A DNA stretch of 64,000 nucleotides from Chaenocephalus aceratus (taxonomy: Eukaryota > Chordata > Actinopteri > Perciformes > Channichthyidae), in the NCBI GenBank assembly GCA_023974075.1, contig CM043797.1:28537523-28601522 (forward strand), in the 5' to 3' direction. Within the stretch, counting starts at the first letter, position 1; each line of letters begins with the position of its first letter. Made by a program: the position numbers and the translations under genes. The notes beneath the pieces are model-generated. The model did not search any database, was not told the origin of the DNA, and worked only from the letters and a program-made list of their open reading frames with translations. Positions 1-12,130 of the stretch are shown in pieces.

Positions 1-2233
1 CAGTTAAAAGAACACACTGAAAGGAATGAATGGTTATAATAAGAATAAGAAGAATTGCGCTTACCCAGAACTGTCTATCATTATTCTTTGCCATTGGGAC
101 AACGAAATGGATTCATAAATCATTTGAGAAAGAAGGAAATTAGAGAAATAATGAATGACAGTGATTGGGGAAGAAGAGCGGTAGCGTGTGACACACTTTA
201 GATATTGGAAAAAGATACGCAGAGAGAAAGACTTTCTCTCTACCACAGATTCTGCCTCTATTACTCTATGTCATGAGTCCATTAGTTCCATTCATTAATA
301 CCATTACTGTATCTAATGGGACTGTTGTAACATGCAAAGACTACATTACTGTAAATAATGTCTAGAGATGTTTTAGAGAAAGCCAACATTCCCTTAAGAT
401 CAAATTAATATGTAATGAGCCACTTGAAGAGCTCACATCATCTGTATATTCAGTGTAAAGTAGATTGATGTATCTTAAATCAAACACATACAAATATGCA
501 ATCAGAAACACATTTAAAGTTTTCAAAAACACTCAATATAAAGAGTGTGGAGACAAATCAAGAAATGGGGTTTTCTTAAGAACTTAATGTGAGTAATACT
601 GCCACTGCCTTTACAATACACAACATATAGTTTTATAACAAACATGTGCATTACAAAAGTTTTGAATTGTATTCATCAAGTCAGATTTAGATTATGTGAT
701 ACTACTTTAGAAAAAAAAAGACAACATGAATTCATCCTTTCTTGGTCTGTGTAATGGAGCTGTAGGAAAGCCTTTGGTCATTATTAAGTCAGAAGAAGTT
801 GATTCAAGATGAAACCACATTACTTTAAATTAACATTTAGTGAGCATCAGGAAGACAGCCTGTCATTACACATTTCCTGGTAGATATCAAAACCAACCAC
901 TCACATTTCATCATTTCATTCATACTAATTAGAAAACCAATTATAAGAATATATCCCTAATAAAGTGTCACTATTTTTTAACCATTCTGTTTTCTACAAT
1001 TGTACTTGCCTTCCTCAAAATTGACATACTTATAAGAAAGGAGAGTGAAATTGGATTAACGTAAGCATTTAAATTGCCTTTGATATTATTTTATGATCGG
1101 TTCATTTAATATGGCTAACATTCTCTTGATATCAGCAAAGATAAAATACAAAGATTAAGAAAATTGATGATCTGCTGTACACGCTATGTAATTCACAAGT
1201 ACAGTAAAACTACATTATTTCTTTATAAGCTGCATGAGACAAGCAATCATCAACAAACATTGCACATTCTTACTACTTTAATAAGGTTACATTACATAAC
1301 TCATACAGTAGACAGGTCCACCTTAAAAACACTTCCTGATAGCTCCATGACCTTGGATTTACAAAGAGAGAAATTCCTCAAATAAAACTTAAAAGTAAGA
1401 TATAGAAGCAAGTAAAATGTAAAGTCAAACTCCAACATATACATATACATATATATACATTAACTCATAAAACCAAGAGGCTAAATTGTTTTACTGAAGT
1501 CCAATTACTGACTTAAGTATGTGTGAATAGGTAAACACTTACTACATTAGTAAGAAAATAAGACATGTGCTAGTTGCCATGCATGTTCAGTGAGGTACAC
1601 TGGTAGCATGTAGTCCATTTGTGCTGCTGCTAACCAAACAGTGCTGTCATACTGTGTCTGCTTCATATCTGCATCCAGCTATCACTATTTGTTTTAATAA
1701 AATCCTGATGTAAAGTGAGTGTACTGTGTGCATAGTACATGTATGTGCTTCATAACACATTGTTGTTCAACCATCTTTCAGATATAACACAGAGTGTTAT
1801 GTTTTTGCCGATTTGAACATGTTTGAGTACGTTAGCTTGTTGTATCACAAATACAAATTCATTATCCAGACCTTGACAAGTTTAATGGTTGTTCTGTTAA
1901 GTTTCATTTATTGTTTTTAGATAATTTTACATTAAAGGATAAAGGTTTATCACCAAACCTCTTCTTCGATTCAGTCCCATAGTGTCCACAGAAGGAATTG
2001 TCCATTGTCTTCAAAGCCATTCTATCTTGTCATTGTCTTCTCAACAGTCAAATGAATTGATTTGATTTGATTTGATTAGTGACAAATCGTCAACTACATT
2101 CCGCAAATGTCCTCATTACAAAGATCAGAATATCCAAGCAATATTCAACCCCATGGAATGAGGGAAAGGATCTTCAAACTGTTACTGATCATCAGGGCTG
2201 TGAGTGCAGTGTAGGCCTGTAGCTGGTAAATGT

Positions 2234-2289
2234 AGATGGTAAATGTGTCATAAAGGTTATATTATAACTTTATGAGACATTTACCATCT
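2234..2289. repeat. Near-perfect 56-base hairpin
   Basis: The first arm begins AGATGGTAAATGT and the second ends ACATTTACCATCT. About 26-28 bases on each side pair, with one mismatch, a small bulge and almost no loop. It may be a tiny fold-back repeat or a hairpin RNA. The loop looks too short for an ordinary pre-miRNA. Confidence 0.6.
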
Positions 2290-2839
2290 GAGGCTGTTGT
2301 TCCTTTTCATTCTGTTTGAATTTGGCAAAGATCCTCATGTCCACTTTCTGCAGTTTTACACATTCTCCAAAGAACAGAGACACTGTTCATGCAAATCCAC
2401 TCTGTGAGAACATGCTCGTCCTGAAAAAGCCGTATATCCGTGTGAACTGTATTTTAAATCCATGTGTCAATGCCACAATGTTGTCTCTCAGTTTGTTATA
2501 TGAAACTCAGACTGTTCTGCTGGTCTCCTCTCCAAGCCATTGTTTCCAGTCCTTATTGTTTCACGAACGATGATGGGAATCCCTATGGAGGCAGAGAGCA
2601 TGTGGGAGAAAAAGATTTAGTACACAAAACAGAAGTTATGTGTTATCTGCTTGATGGCTTAATGGTTCAGAGTTAGACAGGTAGACAGGTAATTTCAAAC
2701 CCTTTCTGTCAAAATTATTTATCGAACATACTATTATGGTTTACTATTATGATCTGATCTGCAACACCATTAAATGCTAACATGTGAAATGGAGAAAGAG
2801 GAAAGATTGGTCAGAAGAAGTCAGAGGTCTGGTGAGGAC

Positions 2840-2901
2840 TATGTGTGTGTGTGTGTATGTGTGTGTGTTTGAATGTGTGTGTGTGTGTGTGTGTGTGTGT
2901 A
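2840..2901. repeat. (TG)n microsatellite
   Basis: An imperfect TG dinucleotide tract with a few interruptions. Apparent Cys/Val and His/Thr open frames across it are artefacts of the repeat. Confidence 0.9.
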
Positions 2902-5741
2902 TAGAGAGGAGGGGTGCGCAATGTGGACATCGTGGCCGAATGCCTCACATGCATGAAAGGATGGATGACGGAAGAGAGAAGATGGAAGAGAGAGCACAGA
3001 GGGTACCATGTGACACATATAAGACCACAGTGAATGCACCAATAGAATAATACAACTGTTAAATGTTGATCTGGTAACTGGATATGTTTTTATCCTACTT
3101 CTGATGATGTGCTAATGATGTAACAGGAATAAGGTGTAAACGATATTCAGTAACCCATACTGTAACTCATAAATATGGGTCAGACCCTTAGTGAGATAGG
3201 GGTGAACTCTGTTGCTCAATTATAACTGTATCATTTAGTCTGTAATACTGTCACCTTGGGTTCATATGCAATGTAAATGATTTATACTTACTTCAAAGTA
3301 AAGCATAAATGATACTATGCAGGATACTTTATCTTTGCCAAAAATTGTATTGCTGTGCACTTAAAGACCTTTTACTTTTTAAACTATGCATTATGTCTTA
3401 CTATATACCACTTAAAGTTAATGTATCTATTAATTTAACAACAAATTCGAAAAACAACACAAGTGTTTTTTGTCGTTCATCCCAAACATGAAGGCATGAT
3501 GTCTCCTTTAGTTACTAAGAGTGTTACATGCATGAAATTCGAGAACAAAATAGTTCCCAGGGGGAAGATGATCTCGGAGTTTAAACTGATTTTACACAGA
3601 AAGGCACTTGATGACTAATGTTGGCTGCAGACTGGATGCATGATTGTTTAATATCACGGATGAAGTACTTTGTCATTGGGAACGTCAACATTTCCCAGTA
3701 AATGTTCCTGCTTAAAGTCCCTTACACAAATGTGATACATCAGGTTGCTGCACCACATCAGTAACAGTGTTTTACTTCTCACCTCTGGGTGCCATGGTGG
3801 TGAGTAGCGGGATCACTGGGTTGTTTCCAGGCATCTTGAGATGCTTTCCTTCACTTCAGTGTGACTGTGCAGGCAGGTGATGTCAGCAGTAAGATGGAGG
3901 GAATGAAAGAAACACCTAGCCTGTTGTAGGCTGTTGTAGAAGTCCATATTAACAGATGTGTGCATGCTTTCTTCTCTGTGCGCTTGGCGTCTTTATGTAG
4001 AAACACATTAATGGTATCTAATTAGTTGATATTGTGGGTTCATGCTTCCACAGAAACTGGCTGGTATTTGGACAATGAAGGAGTTGGTAGAGGTAAACTT
4101 CATAAGGAGGTAAACGTTGGACATCTGAACCTCTGACGACCAAACAAGGACCACAAACATACTCAATATAACTAATATTGTCAATATATACTGTTTGTTG
4201 TTGTATGTGTTCTCGGTTTGTTGTTAGAGTTGAAAAATCTGGCTGTTTTAAGTCATACCCTACTGTATACACTTTAAGTATGCAACATACTGTAAAGCAC
4301 TTCTTAAAGTAGAATTAATTCAGAAAATATATGGCTTTATTTATTTTCCCTTTTCACCTGTGCACTTTACTTTTCTTGCATTTTTCTTTTGTCCTATACT
4401 CATGTTTGCCAATTTACTCAAATTCACTCATTGTTTATTTCTGTCATAATCCTCCTCCCTACACCAACTCTGTCCCCACCATTATCTCTCCTTTTCACTT
4501 GTTTCCTCACTCCCACTCTTATACAATGTCCCTTTCCCTGTCAGTTGTCATAGATGTACAAATAGCGGAAATGCATAAGAGCATTTTCTGCCTCATTATT
4601 TTCCTCTCTCTTCCACATCTTTCCTTTTCACTTCTAGTGTCACTCATCGCCACTCATTATCTCACATGTTAATAATTATTTCTCTGTCTGCACCTTAAGA
4701 CTCTATATTTGCCCCCGCTGGGTGCACTTAGCTCTATTCTGTCTGTAAAATCATCTTCTAATAAAGTCAGCCGCAGAGATACGATCTGCTCTGACCGCTC
4801 TAATATCTGCAGAGACAATTGCTTGAACTTCCTTGCTTGTTCAATTTCAACAAGTCACTGCTCAGCTCAGCCCTGCTCCCCTCTAAAAGGATGTTGTTTT
4901 CTCTAGGCTTTTAAAAATATATATATAGTAGACATGGGTGTCAGATGAAGCAGAGTTTTTAAATTAACCAACCAAGTGGATGTTTGTGGACTAAAAAGGA
5001 GCTTTAGTCATGGCATGAGTTCATCTTAATCGACCCATTACTTTCTCTGTTATCTCATATTTCTAAATCATGGACTCCTTATAAAACAAACTACTAATAA
5101 TGTTCAAGTGGTTTGCAATAACAAAAAGCTTAACATTAGTGAGGAGGCGGAGCTGAGTAAATTCCATATTGCTCTTATTGCTCAAAATTAGTCAACTAAA
5201 TATACTGGGTGCTGTAAATGTAAGAATAAAATCAATAGCATGGAAAAGAATAGTAAAGACAGAACAGGTTGAAGTTCAGTGCTTTGGTCGAGCATCGTAA
5301 GGACGTTATACTGCAGGGCTCGGACCTCTGGCCTCGTAGTACTTCTAAATCCTACTATCACACACTCCGTTACAAGCTTCAACAGTGGATCTCTCTCTGG
5401 CTTCAGATCCCTCAAAGAGATCAAGCTATGATCCTGTGTAATCCTTCTGACCTCTGCTGAGCCTGAATGGGTTTATATAACAACAGCTTGGCTTACATAA
5501 CCAGCTGACCACGTAGGCAAGTATAGTACTATTATGTTAAGGCACCACTTATTCCAGCCTGCAATCCAAAGTGAATACGTGTTGTGTTTTGCTCCAGGAC
5601 AAAATGCTTATTAAATAGGTTAATACTTTGTCCATATGGAGGCTAAAATAAACATCCTGGTGACATCTGATTGTTTCCGATACATTATTGTTATAGTGAT
5701 ATTAAAGTTGGATTAGGAAGCTTAATGACAAGCCATGGTGG

Positions 5742-5762
5742 CTAACCCTAACCCTAACCCTT
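5742..5762. repeat. Short interstitial telomere-like repeat
   Basis: Three tandem CCCTAA units lie in otherwise unique sequence. A longer four-unit run occurs at 25,566-25,589. Confidence 0.7.
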
Positions 5763-6551
5763 ATACTGTAAACTTTGATTGGTAAATAAGATAAAATAAG
5801 GAGTTTTTAAACAGGTTTTTAAGCAAAAATATTTACCCGAGAGCCCGTGCACCACGCTGCGCTCCTACGGAGTGCCGCACGTTCCCCAAAACACTAACCC
5901 TGACCCAACCCCTACCATTTCAACCAATTGTGGTGGAAAGTGTTGCTTGTGGGTTGGTTGAATGAACAAAGCTCTGAGGATTGTCTTTAACTTTCTATAT
6001 ATTTGTTCACTGGATCTGGTTTGTCTATGCTAGGTAGTTTTTTGCTGGTTTTTCACAATAACATGTGCAAAACAGTGCATGAGTGGGTCTGCATGTGGTC
6101 TTATTTGGTCAGGTTGAGGTCAGTATTCAGTATATTAGGTAAGATATGTTTCAGTAGCCATTTTCAAAGTCCCTTAATGTAAGTGTGATATTAGTTTAAC
6201 TGTATTTTTGTGGGTTTTGTTTTTATATTGTATCACTGTAAAACTTGAAGGGAAAAATAGATATACCTGTGTCTCTATCGGATCATTATTTCATCTGATG
6301 AAAGCTTTAAATAAAATAAATAAATACATTTTTGAAAGTATGTTTTATTTTGATTATTTAACTGTAGTTTATTAGTTTTACTCTCTTATATTTCTTGAAA
6401 AAATGTAAAAATCATTTGATTTGACTATCCCATGAAAATTCCATTTCAGATGTCTCAAGTTAAGGCTATTTTATATCATTTCTGAAGAAAAATATATATT
6501 TTCAGGATATGGAAGGTTTCGGATTATCAGACAGCATCAGTTTCCATCTCG

Positions 6552-6770
6552 TCAGAAGGCACAGGCGCAAACCACGGCCACCACCACTATGTTGCCAATG
6601 GTTGCCAGTACAGCGACCCACAGCCAAATGGTGTCACTGGACACTTTCCCATCATCCTCTGTTTCTGAGGGTCTGGAGCAGCTTGCGTTGAGGTTGGAGG
6701 TGGACGTCTGCAGGGACGTATTGCCGTTGTACGGAGAATCCATGAAGGCCCCACTCACAGCTGGGAAATG
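6552..6770 (-). CDS. C14orf132-like single-pass membrane microprotein, last coding exon (partial gene)
   Basis: On the minus strand a strong polypyrimidine acceptor (CTTTGTCTCCTGGCAG) opens at 6,770 and the frame runs 72 codons to TGA at 6,554-6,552. The peptide contains SGAFMDSP, then a Ser/Thr/Asn-rich stretch with possible N-glycosylation sites (NTS, NAS), an acidic segment (ETEDD) and a C-terminal hydrophobic helix with the core ATIGNIVVVAVV. As I recall it, vertebrate C14orf132 is about 83 residues and has the same order: GAFMDSP near the N-terminus and a terminal ATLGNIVVVGVV helix. The middle has diverged. The first exon, about ten residues in mammals, was not found and should lie at higher coordinates, possibly beyond the candidate 5' exon near 16.8 kb. 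The family's function is essentially unknown; a tail-anchored or single-pass membrane location is inferred. Confidence 0.75.
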   Translation of the reverse strand, partial: HFPAVSGAFMDSPYNGNTSLQTSTSNLNASCSRPSETEDDGKVSSDTIWLWVAVLATIGNIVVVAVVCACAF

Positions 6771-7133
6771 CTGCCAGGAGACAAAGGTAGAGGGTGGAAG
6801 CAAAGGGAGGGAGAAATTCAGATTACAGATTTAACTTAATAATTTTTGTTAAAGTCTGAAAAAGTTTTAAAACAATTAGATGTCTCTTTGTTGGAAAAAG
6901 CTGAATCTAAATCACTGGATGCAGCTTTGAGTTCAGCCCAGTGATTTAGAATTGGACTTCAGGAACAAAGGGACGAATAAAGCATACTACATTATAAATG
7001 ATCAGTTGTTTATTTAGAGAATACATAAAGGTGAAGTTGTTGAAATAAATAGCACATACAGAACTGCTATAAGCAGGCAGAAGTAGTTAACCTTAGAACA
7101 AAGGTTTCCGAAAATGTTATTTTGCTTATTATA

Positions 7134-7712
7134 GTGCATTTCCACTGCGGCGGGTAGCCCCGTTTAAGCGTCCTTAATCGTCCTCAAGCGGCCAGGCCAG
7201 TTTTTGGTGGCCTTTCCATATTGCGTAGCACCGGCTAGCGGGTACTTTTTCCCTCTTTTTCCGGCCCCATAAAATCGTGGTTCTATCAGGCCAGGGCCAG
7301 GGCTGAACTAGTGATGTCAACACTCTCGACTGCTGATTCGTCAGAGAGAATCGTCACAAGATCGCGCGCGAGATCATCCCTAGTGTCGCATATATATATC
7401 TAGAAGCAAGCTTGCAGCATTTTTATACACAGCATTTTTGTAAACGGAGGAGCTACAAAAATGGCAACGTCAAAGAAAAGCACACCGTGGTCGACCGAAG
7501 AGGTGACGACGTTCCTACATCTCATTGGGGATGATAAAATCCAGCGGGAGCTCGACGGAACAACAAAGCCGATCGCCCCGCCTACACTGCGTTGCTACCC
7601 CAGGTCCTAAACTGTAATGGCAATGCGCCACGACCAGCGAGGCAGCCCGAGGCCTGAGCGAGGACGCTTAGGGACGCTTAAACGGGGCTACCCCGCTGCA
7701 GTGGAAATGTGC
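7134..7712. mobile_element. Non-autonomous PIF/Harbinger-like element with about 40-bp inverted repeats
   Basis: The left end reads TGCATTTCCACTGCGGCGGG and continues TAGCCCCGTTTAAGCGTCC. The right end is its inverse, ending in GCAGTGGAAATG. Inside is the start of a Myb/SANT-like reading frame, then an abrupt join to the opposite terminus, so most of the interior has been deleted. Harbinger elements carry a Myb-like accessory protein gene, which supports the class. No convincing 3-bp target duplication could be fixed. Confidence 0.7.
7461..7610 (+). pseudogene. Truncated Myb/SANT-like transposon protein (Harbinger accessory protein)
   Basis: The ATG follows AGCTACAAAA. The first 35 codons include PWSTEEVTTFLHLIGDDKIQ and then RELDG, the opening helix of the Myb/SANT-like domain common to fish Harbinger accessory proteins. 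From about codon 36 the sequence becomes unrelated, Pro-rich and stops at 7,608-7,610. A TATA-like run lies about 70 bases upstream. Only about a third of the DNA-binding domain remains, so it is unlikely to function. Confidence 0.65.
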
Positions 7713-8234
7713 CATTATTACTGAGTTAAATTGGTTGTCACTTAATTACATTCATGCATTATGTTACTAGATCTTTATAATCCACAGCACAAAATATATC
7801 ATCGAAAAGAAACTAATTATTCCAGCTTTTACAACTAGATTTGAAATGTTTTGGTCAGAGGGAAGCATGAAACAAGAACAATGTTTAATATTGAGAATGA
7901 ACCAATCAGATAGGATCATCAGTTTTGATTAAGATCTGATTTCCTCCCCTTGATCAACACAGTGACATTTTAATCCTTGAGAAATTATGAGTCTGAAAAT
8001 CCATTAAAATAAAATGCACTCAGCCTTAAATAAATCTTAAAAAGACAAGGACGGCATGGTTGAACAATAACATGTTCTGTTAACGCTGCAGCTGTGCCTG
8101 GTCGAGGGACCGCTGTACTGTACGGTGATGAAGAGTAATCAGCGTCTCAAAGGGATTAATTCTCAGACGAATTAACAAAGACACATGCTTCACATATACT
8201 GAAAGAGACACAGTTGCAGAGTAGAAGAGGTCTC

Positions 8235-8310
8235 CCTTGAAAAAGAGATCAATGATCTCAATGGGATTTATCTGTATAAATAAAGGTAAAAATAAAATAA
8301 AAAAAGAGGA
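8235..8310 (+). repeat. Probable LINE/SINE 3' tail fragment
   Basis: The sequence GATCTCAATGGGATTTATCT followed by an AATAAAGG tail resembles the 3' terminus of common fish LINE/SINE families. No 5' part is recognisable. Recognition is from memory of fish repeats. Confidence 0.4.
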
Positions 8311-8882
8311 GGCATAAAGTGAGTGAGGCAGATAATAAATCCCAATTGTATCTCAGCTGTATGTGTTTGTCCCTTGGGAGCTTCCATAGCATCCACTCAC
8401 CCAGAGAGGAAAGAGACTCCATCAGAATACATGGAGCTAACTATGGGGATTAAAACCTCAAATATCCATGTCCACACTCACACACACAAACACAAGTTAA
8501 AATATATAGATTATTATGTTGCTGCTCACAACACACTGAACAAAAGTGAAGCACTCTACTCTTAGATATGACTCGTAGACTGAACAGTCTGATACAAACA
8601 GACAGCTCAGTGGCCTTTAATAATTCAAGCATTCACTCTGACAGCTAAGGTCCAAGTGAGTTTGACCCTTTAACTTGTGGGTATTTTAGCATTTAATAGC
8701 ACTATTCTGACTGTGGAAAAAATAGTATTAACACTAGAACTGCCAAGCTAAACCTATATTGTTTGTATTGTTCATTACATTATGTAGGATGGTTCACATT
8801 CTCAGCTGTGGAACTTTTTTATATTCGTTATGCTACAATAGTTTATATATGAAATCTCAGCAGATTAAAAATGTATTATAAT

Positions 8883-9890
8883 TAGTGCTGTCAAAATTAT
8901 CGCGTTAACGGCGGTAATTAATTTTTTGAATTAATTGCGTTAAAATATTTAACGCATTTAACGCATGTGCAGAATGGCCCGCCCCATACGTGCCACCAGT
9001 GGCAGCGCCAGGGTATGGCTGGGGTAGGCTACACCTATATATACAGTCTATGGGCTACACCCATACCAAGAAATGGCTTAGCCCCACCATGAAAAATGAT
9101 GTTAAAGTAAGCAAAATAAAGTCTGCCAACTCGCGCGGAGTAAATTGCACAGACAGCAGTTAGTAAGATTGATTTCAGTAGCCACGGTTTTGAAAACTTT
9201 TGTCACGTAGTGATCGTCTTCTCAATAGAACATCTTTGATAACGGCGTGGTGTTGTTGCAGGAAGTCCCGACGGAGAATACTCTTGCTGTAGTACAGGGC
9301 AGAGCCATATAATAGTAATAATATGGCTCTGGTATAGGGGTGCACATAACTGGTACGCAGGTTATGTGCGTAATCTGAAATGCGTACCGGCACTTGTGTC
9401 ACAAAGCGCATTTGCGTACCGACGTACTTGTGAAGCTTTTCCAGAAGGCGGTTAGATCACCGGACGACAGAGTCGGTCTCCGTGTGCACAGACAGGACTG
9501 CTGTTAACGTCGGTCTGTACAACGGAACTGTGCCAAAACTACGCCAACCGGCTGCGGAGGGAGACTCTCCCCCCTTCACTGGAGAACTGCGCTAAAACAG
9601 CTGATCACAACGTTCACACTCTGTGGTCACGAAGTACTCCACCGGTTTGATGATTGATAGGTGTGTGGGTTGTCTTTCATTTTGACATGCAGAAAAATGT
9701 TATAATAAACATACATACTGTATGTTAAATGGATATATCCGCCTGCTTTCATTTATCTTTCCATTCCCACAACAATATACATAAATAAATGGCATATTTT
9801 GGACATAGTTCGAATGGTGATTAATCATGATTAATTAATTTTTAAACTGTGATTAATCTGAGTAAAAATGTTAATCGTTTGACAGCCCTA
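8883..9890. mobile_element. hAT-family non-autonomous element, 1,008 bp, perfect target duplication
   Basis: The termini are TAGTGCTGTCAAA and TTTGACAGCCCTA, flanked by identical 8-bp copies of ATTATAAT (8,875-8,882 and 9,891-9,898). Eight-bp duplications are the hAT signature. Subterminal regions are rich in TTAA/CGTTAA motifs. The middle (about 8,980-9,660) has GC-richer sequence, including a perfect short palindrome (AGAGCCATAT...ATATGGCTCT, 9,301-9,330), and no transposase frame. Confidence 0.9.
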
Positions 9891-10477
9891 ATTATAATAA
9901 AACTATTTCATGTATTTATAGTAAGGCAGAGCCCACCTGAATCAAAAGAGAGGTTGGAAAATGTATTAAACAATATGAACATGGATTATACCAATGCACT
10001 GACACCTTGTGCCTTTGTGTTTGCAGCTGAGGTCAAAAACATGTGATTGTAAATAGATTTGTTTGTTGCTCTGGGATCTTTCAAGCATCAGGTTCAGTTT
10101 GACCCAAAATGCTTTTAATGCTTCTCTTGCAACCCTGTCTCCTAAAAATTACGTTCCCACAGAACTAAACTGCATTCTCAATTACGTTTAGCAAGAAACG
10201 TATTTTCTCCCACGTTACGTTCGTTATGAACGTATCTCAAATACGTTTATTTTCTACATATCTTCTAGAAACATATTTTCTCCCACGTTACGTTTGTTAT
10301 GAACGTATCTTAAATACGTTTATTTTCTACATATCTTTGCTATTTATTGTCTTGCTTATAATAATGATAATAGTCATTTATAAATATCATTTTATAGCAC
10401 ACATTTGAAATCAGAAGGCGAGGCTGTAATTTTGCCAGCTGTCTCTCATGAGCGAGGCAGACAATAATAGTTTTAAC

Positions 10478-10573
10478 ATGCCAAAAAGCTGCTCTGTCGT
10501 TTATTGCACCTCAAACATTAAAACAAATCCAGTTACGTGTTTCTGTACTTCCTCTAAGAAGAAAGGACAGTAA
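10478..10573 (+). pseudogene. THAP zinc-finger start, left arm copy, frame-broken
   Basis: The frame opens MPKSCSVVYCTSN, the THAP-domain beginning with its first Cys pair (C5, C10). Compared with the right-arm copy, two bases are missing after the NP codons. This shifts the frame and ends it 31 codons from the start. The later THAP ligands (C and H of the C2CH finger) are not encoded here. Confidence 0.65.
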
Positions 10574-11072
10574 CAGAAGATCTCTGTGACGCCAGATGTG
10601 GTGTTGTTAATGCGATATGATATCCGAAAAACATTTCAGTTTAGGATGGCCGAAGAAACTACACTACCCATAATCCCCAGCTATCGTTTGGGACTACAGT
10701 CCCGTTGACAAACCCCGTGATTAATCTTCAAGCTCTGTGATTGGATGTTGGAGTGGCAGTGCGCCAGCGTCAAGCTCTTTGAAATAGAACAAAACCACAG
10801 CAGACTATTCAAAACTGGACTCGAACGCCCCCCCAGAACTACACATGCTGGCTATTGTGTTTCGCAACATGTTCTCTATGGCACGTCTCTACTGGGAATT
10901 GTAGTTTTAAAAGACGTTTTCGTGTTTCCAAAAATCAGAAGTTGACAGTATTAAACTGTTTACAGCCCTGGAGGTTTAGGCAATAGGAAACACATTGGTG
11001 TGTACACATTTAAAACATGTAATTACTACATGGGTGAAAATCGCTTGTAACCATAATGGAAAGCATTAATAT

Positions 11073-11603
11073 TAGGGCTGTCAAGTTAACGCGTTAACGC
11101 AAAAAAAAATTAACGCCACTAATTATTTTAAAGCGATTAACGCACGTATTTTTTTTCCTCGGCCGCCCCGTAGTTTCAGAGCGCATCGAGTTTAAAATAC
11201 CATCTACAAGCTGATGCTGACAGCCCCGCTCCTGCCGCCCGCTTGTGGCAGACCACACGTCCACGCTCACCGGCAGGCACCGACTGGCCATCGGGAGGAC
11301 CGGGAGGATGTGTGTATGTGTGGCCCGAGCGAGCGAGAGAGAGACCTTACGTGCATTGTTGTTGTTAGCATCTGGTGCTAGCTAGCTGCGCTAACGGATA
11401 TAAGGAGCTGTTTAAATGAAAACAGAGGAGCGCTCTATCCACACAACTGCGCCGAGCACTTGACTTTATGCAGGAAGCCAGACAGTGGGACATTGTACGA
11501 AAAGTCAGCACACTCATGATTGCAGCAACATGATTGCAGCGTCCAGGCAGCTCCCGTTCGAGCATATGCCTTGAGTTGCACATAGCTCCAACGATCCAAC
11601 ACC

Positions 11604-11672
<69 letters not shown>

Positions 11673-11959
11673 CATTTGTATTGTATGAGAGAGGTTCCAG
11701 GTTGAATTGAGGCGGATATTTGTAATGTTCAGAGGTTGTTGTGTTTAATATTCATGAGAATATTTGTCATTGTTCAAATGATAATAAACATTAGCATAAA
11801 GCATCTTTGTCCACTCGTTGATAAGAGTATTAAAAACTTGAAAAATATTCCTCTAAGGTACATTTAGAACAGATCAAAAATGTGCGATTAATTTGCGATT
11901 AATCGCGATTAACTATGGACAATCATGCGATTAAATATTTTAATCGACTGACAGCCTTA
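11073..11959. mobile_element. hAT-family element, 887 bp, nested inside the THAP element
   Basis: Ends are TAGGGCTGTCAAG and CTGACAGCCTTA with perfect 8-bp duplications ATTAATAT (11,065-11,072 and 11,960-11,967). The related sequence at about 55,895 has the same neighbourhood (GCATTAATATATAT) without the insert, giving an empty site. It belongs to the same terminal family as 8,883-9,890. It contains a GC-rich block and a compound CA/TA/CA microsatellite but no transposase. Confidence 0.9.
11602..11672. repeat. Compound (CA)n(TA)n(CA)n microsatellite
   Basis: CA repeat, about 16 bases of alternating AT, then CA again. It lies inside the nested hAT element. The Cys/Val/Ile/Tyr open frames across it are repeat artefacts. 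Confidence 0.9.
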
Positions 11960-11965
11960 ATTAAT

Positions 11966-12130
11966 ATATATTCTACTCCACTACAATTCAGAGGTTAACC
12001 TGGTATTTTTACTCCACTACATTTACTTTAGTAACTCTTCAGATTCTGATTAATGATGTGAAATATAAACAACCTTTAAAGCAGACTTTAGTTACACCTG
12101 AGTAAAATTCAGGGAAAGGTGATTGTCAAG
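11966..12130. repeat. Fragment of a fish MITE family (related to 34,610 and 35,516)
   Basis: Shares CTACTCCACTACAATTCAGA and the AATGATGTGAAATA block with the elements at 34.6 and 35.5 kb. Neither terminus is preserved, so it is a relic adjoining the hAT insertion. Confidence 0.6.

Larger units (their letters stand above)
1..6551. other. Noncoding, AT-rich stretch; probably part of a 3' UTR on the minus strand
   Basis: No convincing coding exon was found on either strand; the open frames are short, low-complexity and lack splice context. Because the C14orf132-like stop codon lies at 6,552-6,554 on the minus strand, and the mammalian orthologue has a long 3' UTR (family knowledge), the nearer part may be 3' UTR. 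Minor content is a short TTGAT run near 2,055, a TG tract, a short hairpin and three copies of a telomere-like hexamer. Confidence 0.5.
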
